NCBI RefSeq assembly: GCF_022458865.1
Contig: NZ_JAJNMU010000005.1
Coordinates: forward strand, 186,001-250,000
From: Paenibacillus periandrae
GTDB taxonomy: Bacteria; Bacillota; Bacilli; Paenibacillales; NBRC-103111
Direction: 5' to 3'
DNA: 64,000 nucleotides
Shown: positions 41,633 to 50,797 of the stretch, piece by piece
How the letters are laid out: each line of letters begins with the position of its first letter
How positions within the stretch are numbered: the stretch's first letter is position 1
Position numbers and translations under genes: made by a program
The notes under the pieces: model-generated
Told to the model about the DNA's origin: nothing
The model's input: only the letters and a program-made list of their open reading frames with translations
Database searches by the model: none

Positions 41633-41667
41633 ACGAATGTAATTCGAGCCTTCTGATATTCACAGCA

Positions 41668-41746
41668 TCCAGCTAATCCAGAGCAGTGGCCGCTTCATCG
41701 ATTCTGTTTTGCCCAGCTAGACCACTTGCTCTAGCAGCGCTGGATT
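41668..41746. other. Large imperfect stem-loop after the iron operon
   Basis: ATCCAGC (41668) pairs with GCTGGAT near 41740, and AGAGCAGTGG with CCACTTGCTCT (one bulge). It might end the iron operon transcript, but no T-run follows. The rest of 41633-41837 shows nothing further. Confidence 0.3.
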
Positions 41747-41837
41747 TATGCTTCGCCATCAAGTACACTTCTATAGTAAGCATGAATCGATGGAATCGCG
41801 AGCTTCCATCAAATCCCAACTTACCCGGAGGTTAACT

Positions 41838-42563
41838 ATGAACATTGAAATATGGTCCGATTTTATGTGCCCCTTTTGCTATATTGGTAAACGTCGTTTT
41901 GAGGCAGCCCTTGAACAGTTCCCGAACAAAAATCACGTCGAGGTGATTTACCGCAGCTTTGAGCTGGATGCCAATTCGGAACGCGATGTGCCTCATGGCG
42001 TAGATGAAATGCTGGCTTCCAAGTATGGAATGAGCCTGGAGAAAGCCAAGGAAATGAATGCCGGTGTGGCCGCTCAGGCACAATCCGTTGGACTGACCTT
42101 TAAATTTGACACGATGATCTTGACAAATACGTTTGATGCGCATCGTTTGGCGCATTTCGCTGCCCAGCATGGTCTTATGCGCGAAATGACCGAGCGCCTG
42201 CTGCATGCGTATTTCACTGAGTCCAAGCATATTGGTGATTATCAGACCTTAGCCGCGTTAGCCGCAGAGGTCGGACTTGACAAGGAGGAGGCTCTGCAGA
42301 TGCTTGCTGGCCAGGCATTCACAGCTGAAGTCCGTAATGATGAGGAGGAAGCAGGCAAATTAGGTGTGCGCGGGGTTCCTTTTTTCGTGATCAACCGTAA
42401 ATATGCGATTTCAGGCGCACAATCGAGCGAAGTGTTCTTAGGTGCATTGCAGAGGGCATGGGAAGAGGAGCAGCCGCTGACCCTACTTCATACTCCCGAC
42501 AGCACAGCAGAGGGTGAGGCGTGTGTCGACGGGGTTTGCGCTCCTTCACAGCAGAAGCCTTAA
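41838..42563 (+). CDS. DsbA-family oxidoreductase, FrnE-like
   Basis: 241-residue thioredoxin-fold protein with insert helical domain. Active site CPFC (residues 11-14) in IWSDFMCPFCYIGKRRF; TFDAHRLAHFAAQHG and GVRGVPFFVINRKYAISGAQ (cis-Pro loop) are FrnE hallmarks. The tail carries a second pair, CVDGVC, as in FrnE of Deinococcus. No signal peptide, so it acts in the cytoplasm. Start ATG at 41838 follows CGGAGG; a longer frame to 41748 lacks support. Related proteins act in disulfide handling, redox stress resistance or polyketide synthesis. Confidence 0.88.
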   Translation: MNIEIWSDFMCPFCYIGKRRFEAALEQFPNKNHVEVIYRSFELDANSERDVPHGVDEMLASKYGMSLEKAKEMNAGVAAQAQSVGLTFKFDTMILTNTFDAHRLAHFAAQHGLMREMTERLLHAYFTESKHIGDYQTLAALAAEVGLDKEEALQMLAGQAFTAEVRNDEEEAGKLGVRGVPFFVINRKYAISGAQSSEVFLGALQRAWEEEQPLTLLHTPDSTAEGEACVDGVCAPSQQKP

Positions 42564-42639
42564 CCTATCCTCTGATTCGAATGCTGAGCTCGTTCCTCAC
42601 CGGACCTCTAGCGGTGATTCATTAAGTTGATAACGTCAT

Positions 42640-42757
42640 AAAAAAGTCTTCAATCAGTCCTGCCTGAACTGTGACCTGTAAGATGGACACCTTGAAAAAG
42701 GCGCTCTATTACTACGGGACATAAGCTTAGTCAGCCACTGATTAAGAAGACTTTTTT
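42640..42757. repeat. 118-bp element with terminal inverted repeats
   Basis: The left end AAAAAAGTCTTCAATCAGT (42640-42658) and right end ACTGATTAAGAAGACTTTTTT (42737-42757) are inverted copies with two extra bases on the right. The interior (starting CCTGCCTGAACTGTGACCTG) is not self-complementary and encodes nothing. It could be a small non-autonomous mobile element remnant or a bidirectional terminator with a long loop. Confidence 0.45.
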
Positions 42758-42810
42758 GTTTGAATAAATGAGACGGATCAAGAATATTCAGAAGTCACTG
42801 CAAGTGGACC

Positions 42811-43137
42811 TCATTCCGGCAATCCTTCCGGGTCCGGCATGTAACGGTACTGCTCCAGATCAATGCGTCCTTCGTCGCTCACAGCTACACCTTCACTATT
42901 CAAATGGAACGTCTGCATAAAGCGCGACTCCTCATTATTAAAAGCGATTTCTCCCTTTGCATTCACAACACGATACCAGGGAAGCTGATGGACCCGACTT
43001 TGCGAATGCAGGATGCGTACAACCTGCCTTGCCCCTCTCGGACTGCCTGCAAGCTCGGCAATTTGCCCATAGGTCATCACATACCCTTCTGGGATACTTT
43101 TAATAATTGCGATAACGTTCAACGTGAACGGCTTCAT
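42811..43137 (-). CDS. Alkyltransferase-like protein (ATL, MGMT family)
   Basis: 108-residue DNA-binding protein of the O6-alkylguanine transferase family. IIKSIPEGYVMTYGQIAELA is the Asn-wedge/helix-turn-helix region and SPRGARQVVRIL carries the arginine finger. The active-site loop reads PWYRVVN where catalytic MGMT has PCHRV, so the alkyl-accepting Cys is replaced by Trp. Known ATLs (Atl1, YbaZ/TTHA1564) flag alkylated bases for nucleotide excision repair. ATG follows GGGAGGGGAACC. Expressed divergently from the methyltransferase gene. Confidence 0.92.
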   Translation of the reverse strand: MKPFTLNVIAIIKSIPEGYVMTYGQIAELAGSPRGARQVVRILHSQSRVHQLPWYRVVNAKGEIAFNNEESRFMQTFHLNSEGVAVSDEGRIDLEQYRYMPDPEGLPE

Positions 43138-43208
43138 ACGGTTCCCCTCCCTGTCTTCGATAGTAAAAGCACTTACCGAGTGTTATTGTGCTTTTCTTAT
43201 TTAAGCCT

Positions 43209-43236
43209 TTGACAACATATAGGATTCCCCTATAGT
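43209..43236 (+). promoter_or_regulatory. Promoter of the methyltransferase gene
   Basis: TTGACA (43209-43214) and TATAGT (43231-43236), 16-base spacer. About 30 bases before, AAAAGCAC and GTGCTTTT (43165-43194) form a dyad that could be an operator between the divergent genes. Confidence 0.55.
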
Positions 43237-43314
43237 CACCATTCATTTTATATATTTCCTCAATTATACATCTCTCGCTACAATGAAGGAAACCCATACC
43301 AAGGAGGTTTTCAT

Positions 43315-43992
43315 ATGAACCCATCAGTCAAAACATTGTTCGATGCCGTCGCTAATGAATATGACCAGCAGCGGAGACAGCTGATTCCCTGTTTTGATGA
43401 GTTTTATGGGATGGCACTATCTCTAACGGAAAGTCATAAACAGACCCCGCGTATACTCGATCTGGGTGCGGGAACGGGACTATTTTCCCGAATGGTATTG
43501 CAAAAGCACCCCAGCGCGCACCTTACTCTGATGGACCTCAGCGATCAAATGCTGGAGGGAGCACGCCGTCGCTTCCGCGAGGAGGATCACGTGCAATACA
43601 TCGTCGGTGACTATTCCAGCTACGAATTTCCTGAATCGTATGATATTATCGTCTCTTCCCTGTCGATCCACCACCTGACCCATCCTGCCAAGAGACAGCT
43701 GTTCGCAACCGTTTATCAGCTGCTGAATCCAGGCGGTATTTTTGTCAATGCTGATCAGGTTCAGGGCAACACCCCAGCGATCGATCAATACCACAAGCAG
43801 CGCTGGTTAGCCCATATTAATAACAGTGGCCTTTCCCAAGAGTCTATCGACGCCTCGGTGGAACGAAGAAAGCTCGACATCAACGCCAAGCTCGGCGAGC
43901 AAATAAAGTGGCTGGAGCAAGCTGGTTTCACTGACGTGGATTGCATATATAAATATCTCGATTTTGCTGTTTTTTTCGGCAAAAAGAGCTAA
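43315..43992 (+). CDS. Class I SAM-dependent methyltransferase
   Basis: 225-residue small-molecule methyltransferase. FDAVANEYDQQRRQLIPCFD is the UbiE/Ubie-like start, motif I RILDLGAGTGLFSRMVLQKH, motif II LTLMDLSDQM, post-I VGDYSSYEFPESYDIIVSSL and SIHHLTHPAKRQLFA. The C-terminal end QAGFTDVDCIYKYLDFAVFF is common in unassigned methyltransferases. ATG follows AAGGAGG. Substrate not readable. Confidence 0.87.
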   Translation: MNPSVKTLFDAVANEYDQQRRQLIPCFDEFYGMALSLTESHKQTPRILDLGAGTGLFSRMVLQKHPSAHLTLMDLSDQMLEGARRRFREEDHVQYIVGDYSSYEFPESYDIIVSSLSIHHLTHPAKRQLFATVYQLLNPGGIFVNADQVQGNTPAIDQYHKQRWLAHINNSGLSQESIDASVERRKLDINAKLGEQIKWLEQAGFTDVDCIYKYLDFAVFFGKKS

Positions 43993-44094
43993 GCTCGGCT
44001 GCTCAGGGGGAAGGCTTGACCTGATTTCCCGCTGCACAGTCCTTCCCTGATGCTGCCTTATGAGTCTGCCGCGCTTTATATCCGTGAAGCTATC

Positions 44095-46446
44095 TTATCT
44101 TGCTGCATGTACACGCCAAGGCTTATGTCCACCGAAATAGCGGATGGGCTGCTGCTTTATTTGAGCGGCAGCATGGATAACCAGATCAGGGACAGTATCC
44201 CCCTGGTACAGAACGACTTCATCACCCTTCACCAAGGACAATTCCACCACTCCGCGTTCGTCAGGCTGCAGCTCCACCACGCCAGCAGCATGAGATTCTG
44301 ACCCACTCCGCGCAGGCGCGGGCCCGATGGCCATCATTTTAACGGCGCCGCTCCAGCCTGTCTTGACCTTGCAGGGCTCGCCCGCCAAGCTTTTCACGCG
44401 GATAAACCGTGTGCTCCCATCCTCACGCTGCGCGCTGACCAGAAAAGCACCTTCCGTGCGCAGATCATGGAAAGCCGCTTCTCGCCATGCAGTCGGCACA
44501 GCCGGAAATATGCGAATCGTGTCTCCCCAGCTTTGCAGCAGCATATCCTGAAGCGACTCCGCTCCAGCTAGCGGCGTTTCCATAACAGGCCCAGCTTCCT
44601 TGTACATCGTATTCGGCTTGATGATATGCAGCAGCGTCTGCAAATAGCCAAGCGCTTCGTCACCACGTCCAAGCGTGGCGGCAATCGAAGCTGCTCCCGT
44701 AAAGCTGAAGCCGCGCAGATCACCTTCTTTTCCAATCCAGTGCGCAAGCGACCTGGCGATTAGCGCTCTATCCTCAGAGCTGTCGCTGCCGATCAAGTGA
44801 AGCGGGAACACCGCAAGCAGATGGCTAAAATGACGATGACCATACGCAAGCGGCGTATCGCGCCCAACCATGAGCCCGGTTCCATCCATCGGGAATGGCG
44901 TGAGCCGTTCCAGCACGTCCACCCATTGATCGCGCAGCGGGTCCGTTACCTCCAGTCGATCACACATCCACAGCAGCGTCTCGCAGCCCCACCTCAGCAG
45001 CGCCAGATCATAATGACAGTCTCGGACTTTCGTTTTCATAAAAGAGCCGTATTCCGGGGAAATGGTTGGCGGCAGGTGCAGCTTGCCATCCTCCGCTTCC
45101 TCCAGCAGATGAAAATAAAAATTAATGCTTCTACGCAGCAATGGGAACAGCATCTCTCGCAGCAGGGTTTCATCCATCGAGTAGCGATACTGCCGCCATA
45201 CGTTATGGCAAATCCAGGTCAGATTCCCGACCTCGTCACCAACCTCACTGCGCAGATCGTAGCTGCAGCTGCGCCCGAGTCCGGCCGAATCGTCTCTATA
45301 AGGCTCAGAGACATTCGCAATCAGCTGCTCCTTGCAGGCAGCCAGCGCCCGCACCAGTGATTCCCCAATATCGAGGCGGTTCGCGGTATATACAGGCGAA
45401 TAGCTCAACTGCACGTTCATATTAAACCAGACGCCCGCCCAAGGTGTCGGGGCCAACCACGGCCCTTGATTGTCGATCAGCGGTCGGTCAGCTCTAGTAG
45501 CCGAAGCGAGCTTGTACATTTGAATCCAGTAAAAGCTCTCCAGTCGGGCATCGGGGATCGTGATCAGACTTCGTTGATAATAGCGGTGCCACCAATCGCG
45601 GTGTGCAGCTACCCATTCATCAAAGCTCTGAGAAACTGCATTCATCACATGCTGGACAACCTGCTCCTGTGCCTGTTCGTCGTGTCCCTTCTCAATGGAT
45701 AGGTAGTAGATTCTTTGGTTCGGTGATAGTTGCACTTCATTCCACGCACTAACACAGCCTTCTGACTGCGGGACAGAAGCTCCTTGCGAGTAACGCTGGA
45801 TGTTGACCTCAACGACGGCTGCTGCATGCCCCGGCACCGCTCTGCCTTCCGTCTCTATTTTGATTTTCGTATCTGATGATTCGTTTCTTTGGACAACCTG
45901 CTTCCGTTCCACTTCAATCTTCGGTATATACTGATTGAGATTGATGCCATCGGCATTTATCAATACGGGATCAACCTCAGGGTACGGATACCAGACAAAA
46001 TTGGCACCGTGCTCTCCTTCGGATGTCTCGATTTCAACAGCCATAATCGTCTCTTCACTATGGGCCAATGCCCGCAGACGTACTTCACCCCGAGTGGTGG
46101 TTAGAACCGCAGATGCCTCTGCATTCCACAAATCGACTCGGATACAGGTCGGATGGTAGATCATCCCCTCCAGCTCCAAATGAAGCTCTCCTATTGGCAC
46201 ACGTGGACTAAAGCCTGTACTGTCGGTTCGGGTTGCCGTGATGTCGGTGCGCCCCACGACGAAGCGCAGCACCCGCCGCTTGGACGAATGCTCCTCTCCA
46301 TAGATCATCGCGCCGATATTACCATTGCCAATGAATGCCCCTTCGTCCCACGAGACTGGCTTCACGACCCATTCCATATCATGATTGCCCATATAGGACT
46401 CCCAATCGAGATCAAGCTTGATACCTTCTAAAGGTTGATTATGCAT
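44095..46446 (-). CDS. GH95-type glycoside hydrolase (alpha-L-fucosidase / alpha-L-galactosidase family)
   Basis: 783-residue cytoplasmic enzyme (no signal peptide). The N-terminal beta-sandwich (about 20-290) includes GAFIGNGNIGAMIYGEE, the linker helix follows, and the (alpha/alpha)6 barrel spans about 300-640. VWFNMNVQLSYSPVYTANRL parallels the N-x-N motif of GH95, and PPTISPEYGSF provides the expected acid Glu. The C-terminus is a beta domain. The second gene of a pair with the binding protein upstream (30-base gap). It should release fucose or galactose from imported oligosaccharides; specificity between the two is not resolved. Confidence 0.8.
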   Translation of the reverse strand: MHNQPLEGIKLDLDWESYMGNHDMEWVVKPVSWDEGAFIGNGNIGAMIYGEEHSSKRRVLRFVVGRTDITATRTDSTGFSPRVPIGELHLELEGMIYHPTCIRVDLWNAEASAVLTTTRGEVRLRALAHSEETIMAVEIETSEGEHGANFVWYPYPEVDPVLINADGINLNQYIPKIEVERKQVVQRNESSDTKIKIETEGRAVPGHAAAVVEVNIQRYSQGASVPQSEGCVSAWNEVQLSPNQRIYYLSIEKGHDEQAQEQVVQHVMNAVSQSFDEWVAAHRDWWHRYYQRSLITIPDARLESFYWIQMYKLASATRADRPLIDNQGPWLAPTPWAGVWFNMNVQLSYSPVYTANRLDIGESLVRALAACKEQLIANVSEPYRDDSAGLGRSCSYDLRSEVGDEVGNLTWICHNVWRQYRYSMDETLLREMLFPLLRRSINFYFHLLEEAEDGKLHLPPTISPEYGSFMKTKVRDCHYDLALLRWGCETLLWMCDRLEVTDPLRDQWVDVLERLTPFPMDGTGLMVGRDTPLAYGHRHFSHLLAVFPLHLIGSDSSEDRALIARSLAHWIGKEGDLRGFSFTGAASIAATLGRGDEALGYLQTLLHIIKPNTMYKEAGPVMETPLAGAESLQDMLLQSWGDTIRIFPAVPTAWREAAFHDLRTEGAFLVSAQREDGSTRFIRVKSLAGEPCKVKTGWSGAVKMMAIGPAPARSGSESHAAGVVELQPDERGVVELSLVKGDEVVLYQGDTVPDLVIHAAAQIKQQPIRYFGGHKPWRVHAAR

Positions 46447-46476
46447 AGGCTCCTCCTTTTATCCATTTATACAGAC

Positions 46477-48090
46477 CTATCGCTTGTTATAACGTTCCCA
46501 AGCATCCTGATAAATTCTTGCTACCTTATCCACGCCCATCTCTTGAATCCGCCTCGTATAGTCATCGAATCGGTCCAGCGGCTCTACGCCTGTGATGAAT
46601 TTGAGGAACATCTCCTCCTTATAGCTGGTAATCGCCGTGTTCAGCTTTGCCATTTCCTTGCTTTCTTCTATTGTAGGCGTTAGAAATAATGGCATAACAT
46701 GCTTGGCGGCATCCGTTTGTTCCCAAATCCGGATCGTCCCTTCCTGCTCGGGGAACGTGTTGAAGCTCTTGCGTCCGTCTCCAAGAAAGGGACCGTTAGG
46801 CTTGGTGTACTGTGAAATCATTTGCTGGAAATTGTACTTCCCGCTCCTCGACATCTTATCGGTGTACTGCGGCACTCCATTCTTAACCTCATAGCTCTCG
46901 CCTTTAATGCCGAAGTTGAACAATTGACTTCCCTGTTCGCTGAAAGCATAGTCAAGCCACTGAACGGCTAGCTCAGGGTTTTTGGCGGTGGCTGAGACGG
47001 CCTTGCTGCCTACTGGTGCATATTGAAAATCACGCTGCCCAATGAACGCCCGCTCCCCTTTCTTCAACGTTGGATAGGGAGCACCCACCAGCTGAAATTG
47101 GGGATTCTTTTTCCTGCCCGTCTCCATCCAGCGCCCCATGCCACCACTGACCAAATAAACGGTTGCTCCCGAGCTGTCGCTGAGCATCCTGTTATCCAAT
47201 GCCTTCGAATCATTATTCAATGCAAAATCCTTATCGATCAGCCCTTCTGCGTACCACGTTCTCAGTAGTGTGAGCGCTTCCTTGAACTGGGGATCGATAG
47301 GCCCGTATTTTACTTTTCCTTGGTCATCGATATAATAGCGATTGGCCGTCCGGTAAGCCCCGATAAAAGCGTCCTGAATCATCAGTTCATTACTATACAT
47401 CGCAGTAAGCGGTGCCGAAGCACCCTTGTGCTCCTTAAATGCCTTCAATACGGTATACCATTCATCGATCGTCGTCGGTACTGCAAGCCCCAGCTCATCA
47501 AGCCAATCCTTGCGGACCATCGGCCCCCGGAATACAAGCCCGTTATCCGGTCGAACCATCGGAAATATATAATATTTGCCGCTGTCGGTTTTGACCATTT
47601 TGTCGAGCTCCTTATTGCTTTGAAGCAGCTTTTTTAAGTTCGGTGCCTTCTTGTCGATCCAATCATTCAATGGAATAATGACCTGATCAGCGATCGCCTT
47701 CTCTGGTCCTCCCGGATAAGCGCTATTCCAATCATACTCAATCACATCCGGCAAATGGTTGGAGGCAATCAGCAGGTTAAACTGTTCCTTCGCCTGCCCG
47801 TCAGCGGGGTGCATATATTTCACCTTAATGCCCGTGTCCTTCTCCAGCTGTTTGCCAAACGGCGTTTCCGCCATATTATTGACGATAGTAAACAGATTCG
47901 TGTTGATAGGCTCCCATGAGGTTAAAGTCCCTTGCGTTTGACCCCGATTCAGCTCCCCGGGAGCTTCCACTGTTGAATTGGCCGCATCCTGCTGTGGTGC
48001 CGTCTCCAAGCTGCAGGATGAAAGAAGGCTTATCGCTGCCAGCAAGCACACTGAAATATAGCGCGGGTTGACGTTCCTTCGTATGGGCAT
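46477..48090 (-). CDS. LplA-type sugar-binding lipoprotein
   Basis: 537 residues. Signal sequence with lipobox LSSC (Cys26), then a linker to about residue 55. ETPFGKQLEKDTGIKVKYMH, RPDNGLVFRGPMVRKDWLDE and LGLAVPTTIDEWYTVLKAFK are LplA-family segments. No permease genes accompany it; it probably feeds the permeases at 52471-54354. Promoter region contains paired TCAAAATCG-type repeats at 48175-48203 shared with the lyase and response-regulator promoters. ATG after GAGGGAA. Confidence 0.87.
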   Translation of the reverse strand: MPIRRNVNPRYISVCLLAAISLLSSCSLETAPQQDAANSTVEAPGELNRGQTQGTLTSWEPINTNLFTIVNNMAETPFGKQLEKDTGIKVKYMHPADGQAKEQFNLLIASNHLPDVIEYDWNSAYPGGPEKAIADQVIIPLNDWIDKKAPNLKKLLQSNKELDKMVKTDSGKYYIFPMVRPDNGLVFRGPMVRKDWLDELGLAVPTTIDEWYTVLKAFKEHKGASAPLTAMYSNELMIQDAFIGAYRTANRYYIDDQGKVKYGPIDPQFKEALTLLRTWYAEGLIDKDFALNNDSKALDNRMLSDSSGATVYLVSGGMGRWMETGRKKNPQFQLVGAPYPTLKKGERAFIGQRDFQYAPVGSKAVSATAKNPELAVQWLDYAFSEQGSQLFNFGIKGESYEVKNGVPQYTDKMSRSGKYNFQQMISQYTKPNGPFLGDGRKSFNTFPEQEGTIRIWEQTDAAKHVMPLFLTPTIEESKEMAKLNTAITSYKEEMFLKFITGVEPLDRFDDYTRRIQEMGVDKVARIYQDAWERYNKR

Positions 48091-48174
48091 GGTAGTTCCC
48101 TCATTCCCCTAAGTATGCTGCATCTGTCTACCCTACAAGCTATTATGCAGGGAGCCCCCGGTTAAGGGAACCCC

Positions 48175-48203
48175 TCAAAATCGGAAATCGATCATTAAAA
48201 TCG
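48175..48203 (-). promoter_or_regulatory. Paired repeats, candidate response-regulator site 3
   Basis: TCAAAATCG (48175-48183) and TTAAAATCG (48195-48203), 20 bases start to start, 85-115 bases upstream of the binding-protein gene. See 57366-57394 and 59881-59908. Confidence 0.6.
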
Positions 48204-48256
48204 CAAATCCATAAACCATTCAAGCCCCTGACCCTAGTAACCCGGAACAGCAGCGG

Positions 48257-50574
48257 CTACTGCAGATCCTTATATTTGCCCGGCGTAATGCCCTCGAGCT
48301 TTTTAAAAATCCGGTTGAACGTATTGATGTCCGCATATCCCACTCTTCCGGCGATTTCTGTAACTGTCAGATTTTGCAGCGCGAGCAGCCTCTTGGCTTC
48401 CTCCATACGGGTTTTATTGATGTAATCCAACAGTGCCTCACCTGTATACGTCTTGAACTGTTTGGATACATAGGATGGTGTCAGGCTGAACGCCTCACCG
48501 ATCATCGAGATATTCAGATTGCTGTTGCAGAAATTCGCCTGGACATATTCAATAATTTGCCCGGCAAGCGGGTTATGCATGTGTCTGTGATCATTGGCAA
48601 CCGAGCTGCATACCTGCTCCAGTACCTCGACAATCTGTGCCTGCATATCTTTGATCGTTTCGCAGCCAATCAGACGTTCGATAGGATCGGCATGCTCCAG
48701 TACCTTGGACCTATCGATCGTATGAAGCTCACTCATTGTCTTCAATAATGTGCTGATCAAATCGAACATCAGACATTTGGCGAAGGAGACGGAAATCGTA
48801 ATTTCCCCTACATTGCTGCGAATGATCTCTTCGATCAATTCCCGTGAACGTTCAAAATCACCGATTTTCACAAAGTTAATCAGCTGCTGCTCAACATGGA
48901 GCGGATAATAATAGCTTCCCGGTTCACCAGACGCACGAGGGATCGGCAGCTCCGCATAGCGAATAATTCCACCGCTCCCCATAACCATACGGTATTCCAT
49001 CGCTTCCAGCGTTTCCTGATAGGCAGTTGGTATCGCATATAAATCATGATGAATACCGGAGAGGGACACCGTGAGATGGACGTGAAAATGGTCGAACAGG
49101 AATGATTGCACCCGCTCTGCCATTAATTTCAGCTCCAGCTCATCGGGTTGTGCAGCAAAATTAACGATGCACACCGACATATTATCCATTTCCGTCGTGA
49201 ACGCCTGATGCTGCTCACCCGCCACATCCTCGGCAACATTCAGAATGATGAAATGCAGCAGCTTGATTTACGTGGATCGGCAGTCCCTTCCGCTTGAAAT
49301 TTGCCGTACGTTTCAATATGGAACAGCAGAACGGCAAAATCGGTCGAAACGATTCGCAGATCATGCGCTGCGAGTGACTCATGCAGTGGAATATTATGAT
49401 CCAGCCTTCCCTTAAGCAGACCTTGAAGGAAGCTCGCACGAATCACATCGCTATGCTGCATCAGCCTGCCATCGATTTTCTCCTTTTCGTCAAAGGTGTT
49501 GTTAAGCGCAGCCTGCAAATATAAATATTCGTTCGAGCCTTCATCGAAGGATACACCCGACTTGAGCGAAAAGCTGCGGATCAGCAGACTGATCGGTGTA
49601 TAATTCCGTCTCAGGTAAATGTAGGCGACAAGTCCGCCAATCAGGATACACAATACGAGACTTATGACGATCAGCTTCTTCAAATACAGCATCTTGTCGT
49701 CAAACAGCTCGGCCGGAATGATCGAAACGTATTTCCAGCCCGTAATCTCCGAGGTCGTATAGGACAACGCCAGACGGTTCCCCTTGTCCTCTTCATAGAA
49801 CAGGCCTTTATCGTCAACCAGTCGGTTATAGGTTAAAAAGGCAGGACTCTGTACAATTCCCTTGGATGCAATGAGGCGATTCTGCGAATCCAGAATTGCG
49901 AGGGAAGCGTTAGAAGCCGGCGTCATGCTGCCCAACAGCTTGGACTCCTTGATCACGATCAGGATTACGGCCCCAGACTGGTCTGAATTGTCCAGTGTGG
50001 CCGATTTGGCGTACACGATAGCCTTCTCGACCTGCTCACCGTCCCCATATTGCATAGGTACATATTCTTTCATATAACGCTTATCGAAAAAGGCCTTCCA
50101 CTGCTCATAGCTCTTATCTTCGCTTCCGCGAACAGCTCTGTACAGCGCACGGCTGTCCATATGATCCCGGGTCGATAACACCGTATCGCTGTTCTTGTAA
50201 TATACAAAGATTTGCTCTATATAATCGTTCGCCACCTTGTACACGCGCAAATCGTTGACAATATTGAACAGATCATATCGGTCACTGTCCGTTAGCGGCA
50301 GCGTCGTATTCATGAAACCGGCCACACGCTTGTTAAGGGCGATCTCTATGCTGAGCCTTTCGATACCGAGGAGACTGTTGTCGATAGCCTGCTCTGTCTG
50401 GCCCAGAATCGATTCGTTGGAGCGATTGACCTCTGCCTCCACCACATGCCAGGTTGCTGTATAAATTAGTCCGCTGATCATCACCGGGACGAGCAGAACA
50501 GATACATAGGAAACGAACCATGTGACCAACACGCTGCGTTTATTGAATGGATTACGGGTCAAGCCCATAGACAC
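48257..50574 (-). pseudogene. AraC-family transmembrane regulator, frameshifted (YesS-like)
   Basis: Two frames make one protein. The upstream frame (50574-49240) encodes an N-terminal membrane helix (about 15-35), an extracellular Cache-like domain, a second helix (about 295-315) and a linker ending DPRKSSCCISSF. The downstream frame (49225-48257 and its start at about 49263) continues as LLHFIILNVAEDVAGEQHQA and ends with a two-motif AraC DNA-binding domain (ISMIGEAFSLTPSYVSKQFK, IAGRVGYADINTFNRIFKKL). One base is missing near 49262-49268 in AAATCAAGCTGCTG (minus strand); restoring it gives a normal protein of about 773 residues. Either a real null mutation, a sequencing error, or phase variation. 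Regulates the binding-protein/GH95 genes or the operon upstream if functional. Confidence 0.82.
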
Positions 50575-50797
50575 GACTCCCTTTGTCGCGCACTCTGGAT
50601 GCGTTCGATTTATGCTTCTCCTTTCAGTGTACCATACCTCGAATAGTCAGCTGTAGCTATCAGCAGCGCAGCTTTTACTTTTAACCCTTAACCTGTATCT
50701 CCAGCTATTCGCATTGGTAGTAATAAAGAGCCTTTGCTGATTGCGGCACCTGGCTCTACCGCCTCTCAACAAAAGCTCTCCTGTTATGGCTCTAATC

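Noticed and set aside
42661-42736. Transposase remnant inside the 118-bp element
   Set aside because: No frame of useful length and no recognised terminal sequence beyond the inverted ends.
45200-45430. Plus-strand ORFs within the GH95 gene region
   Set aside because: Shadows of the GH95 reading frame with no start signals or domain pattern.
49240-49439. Separate small gene in the third frame at 49215-49439
   Set aside because: It only reads the frameshift junction of the AraC-type regulator in a wrong frame; no family pattern.
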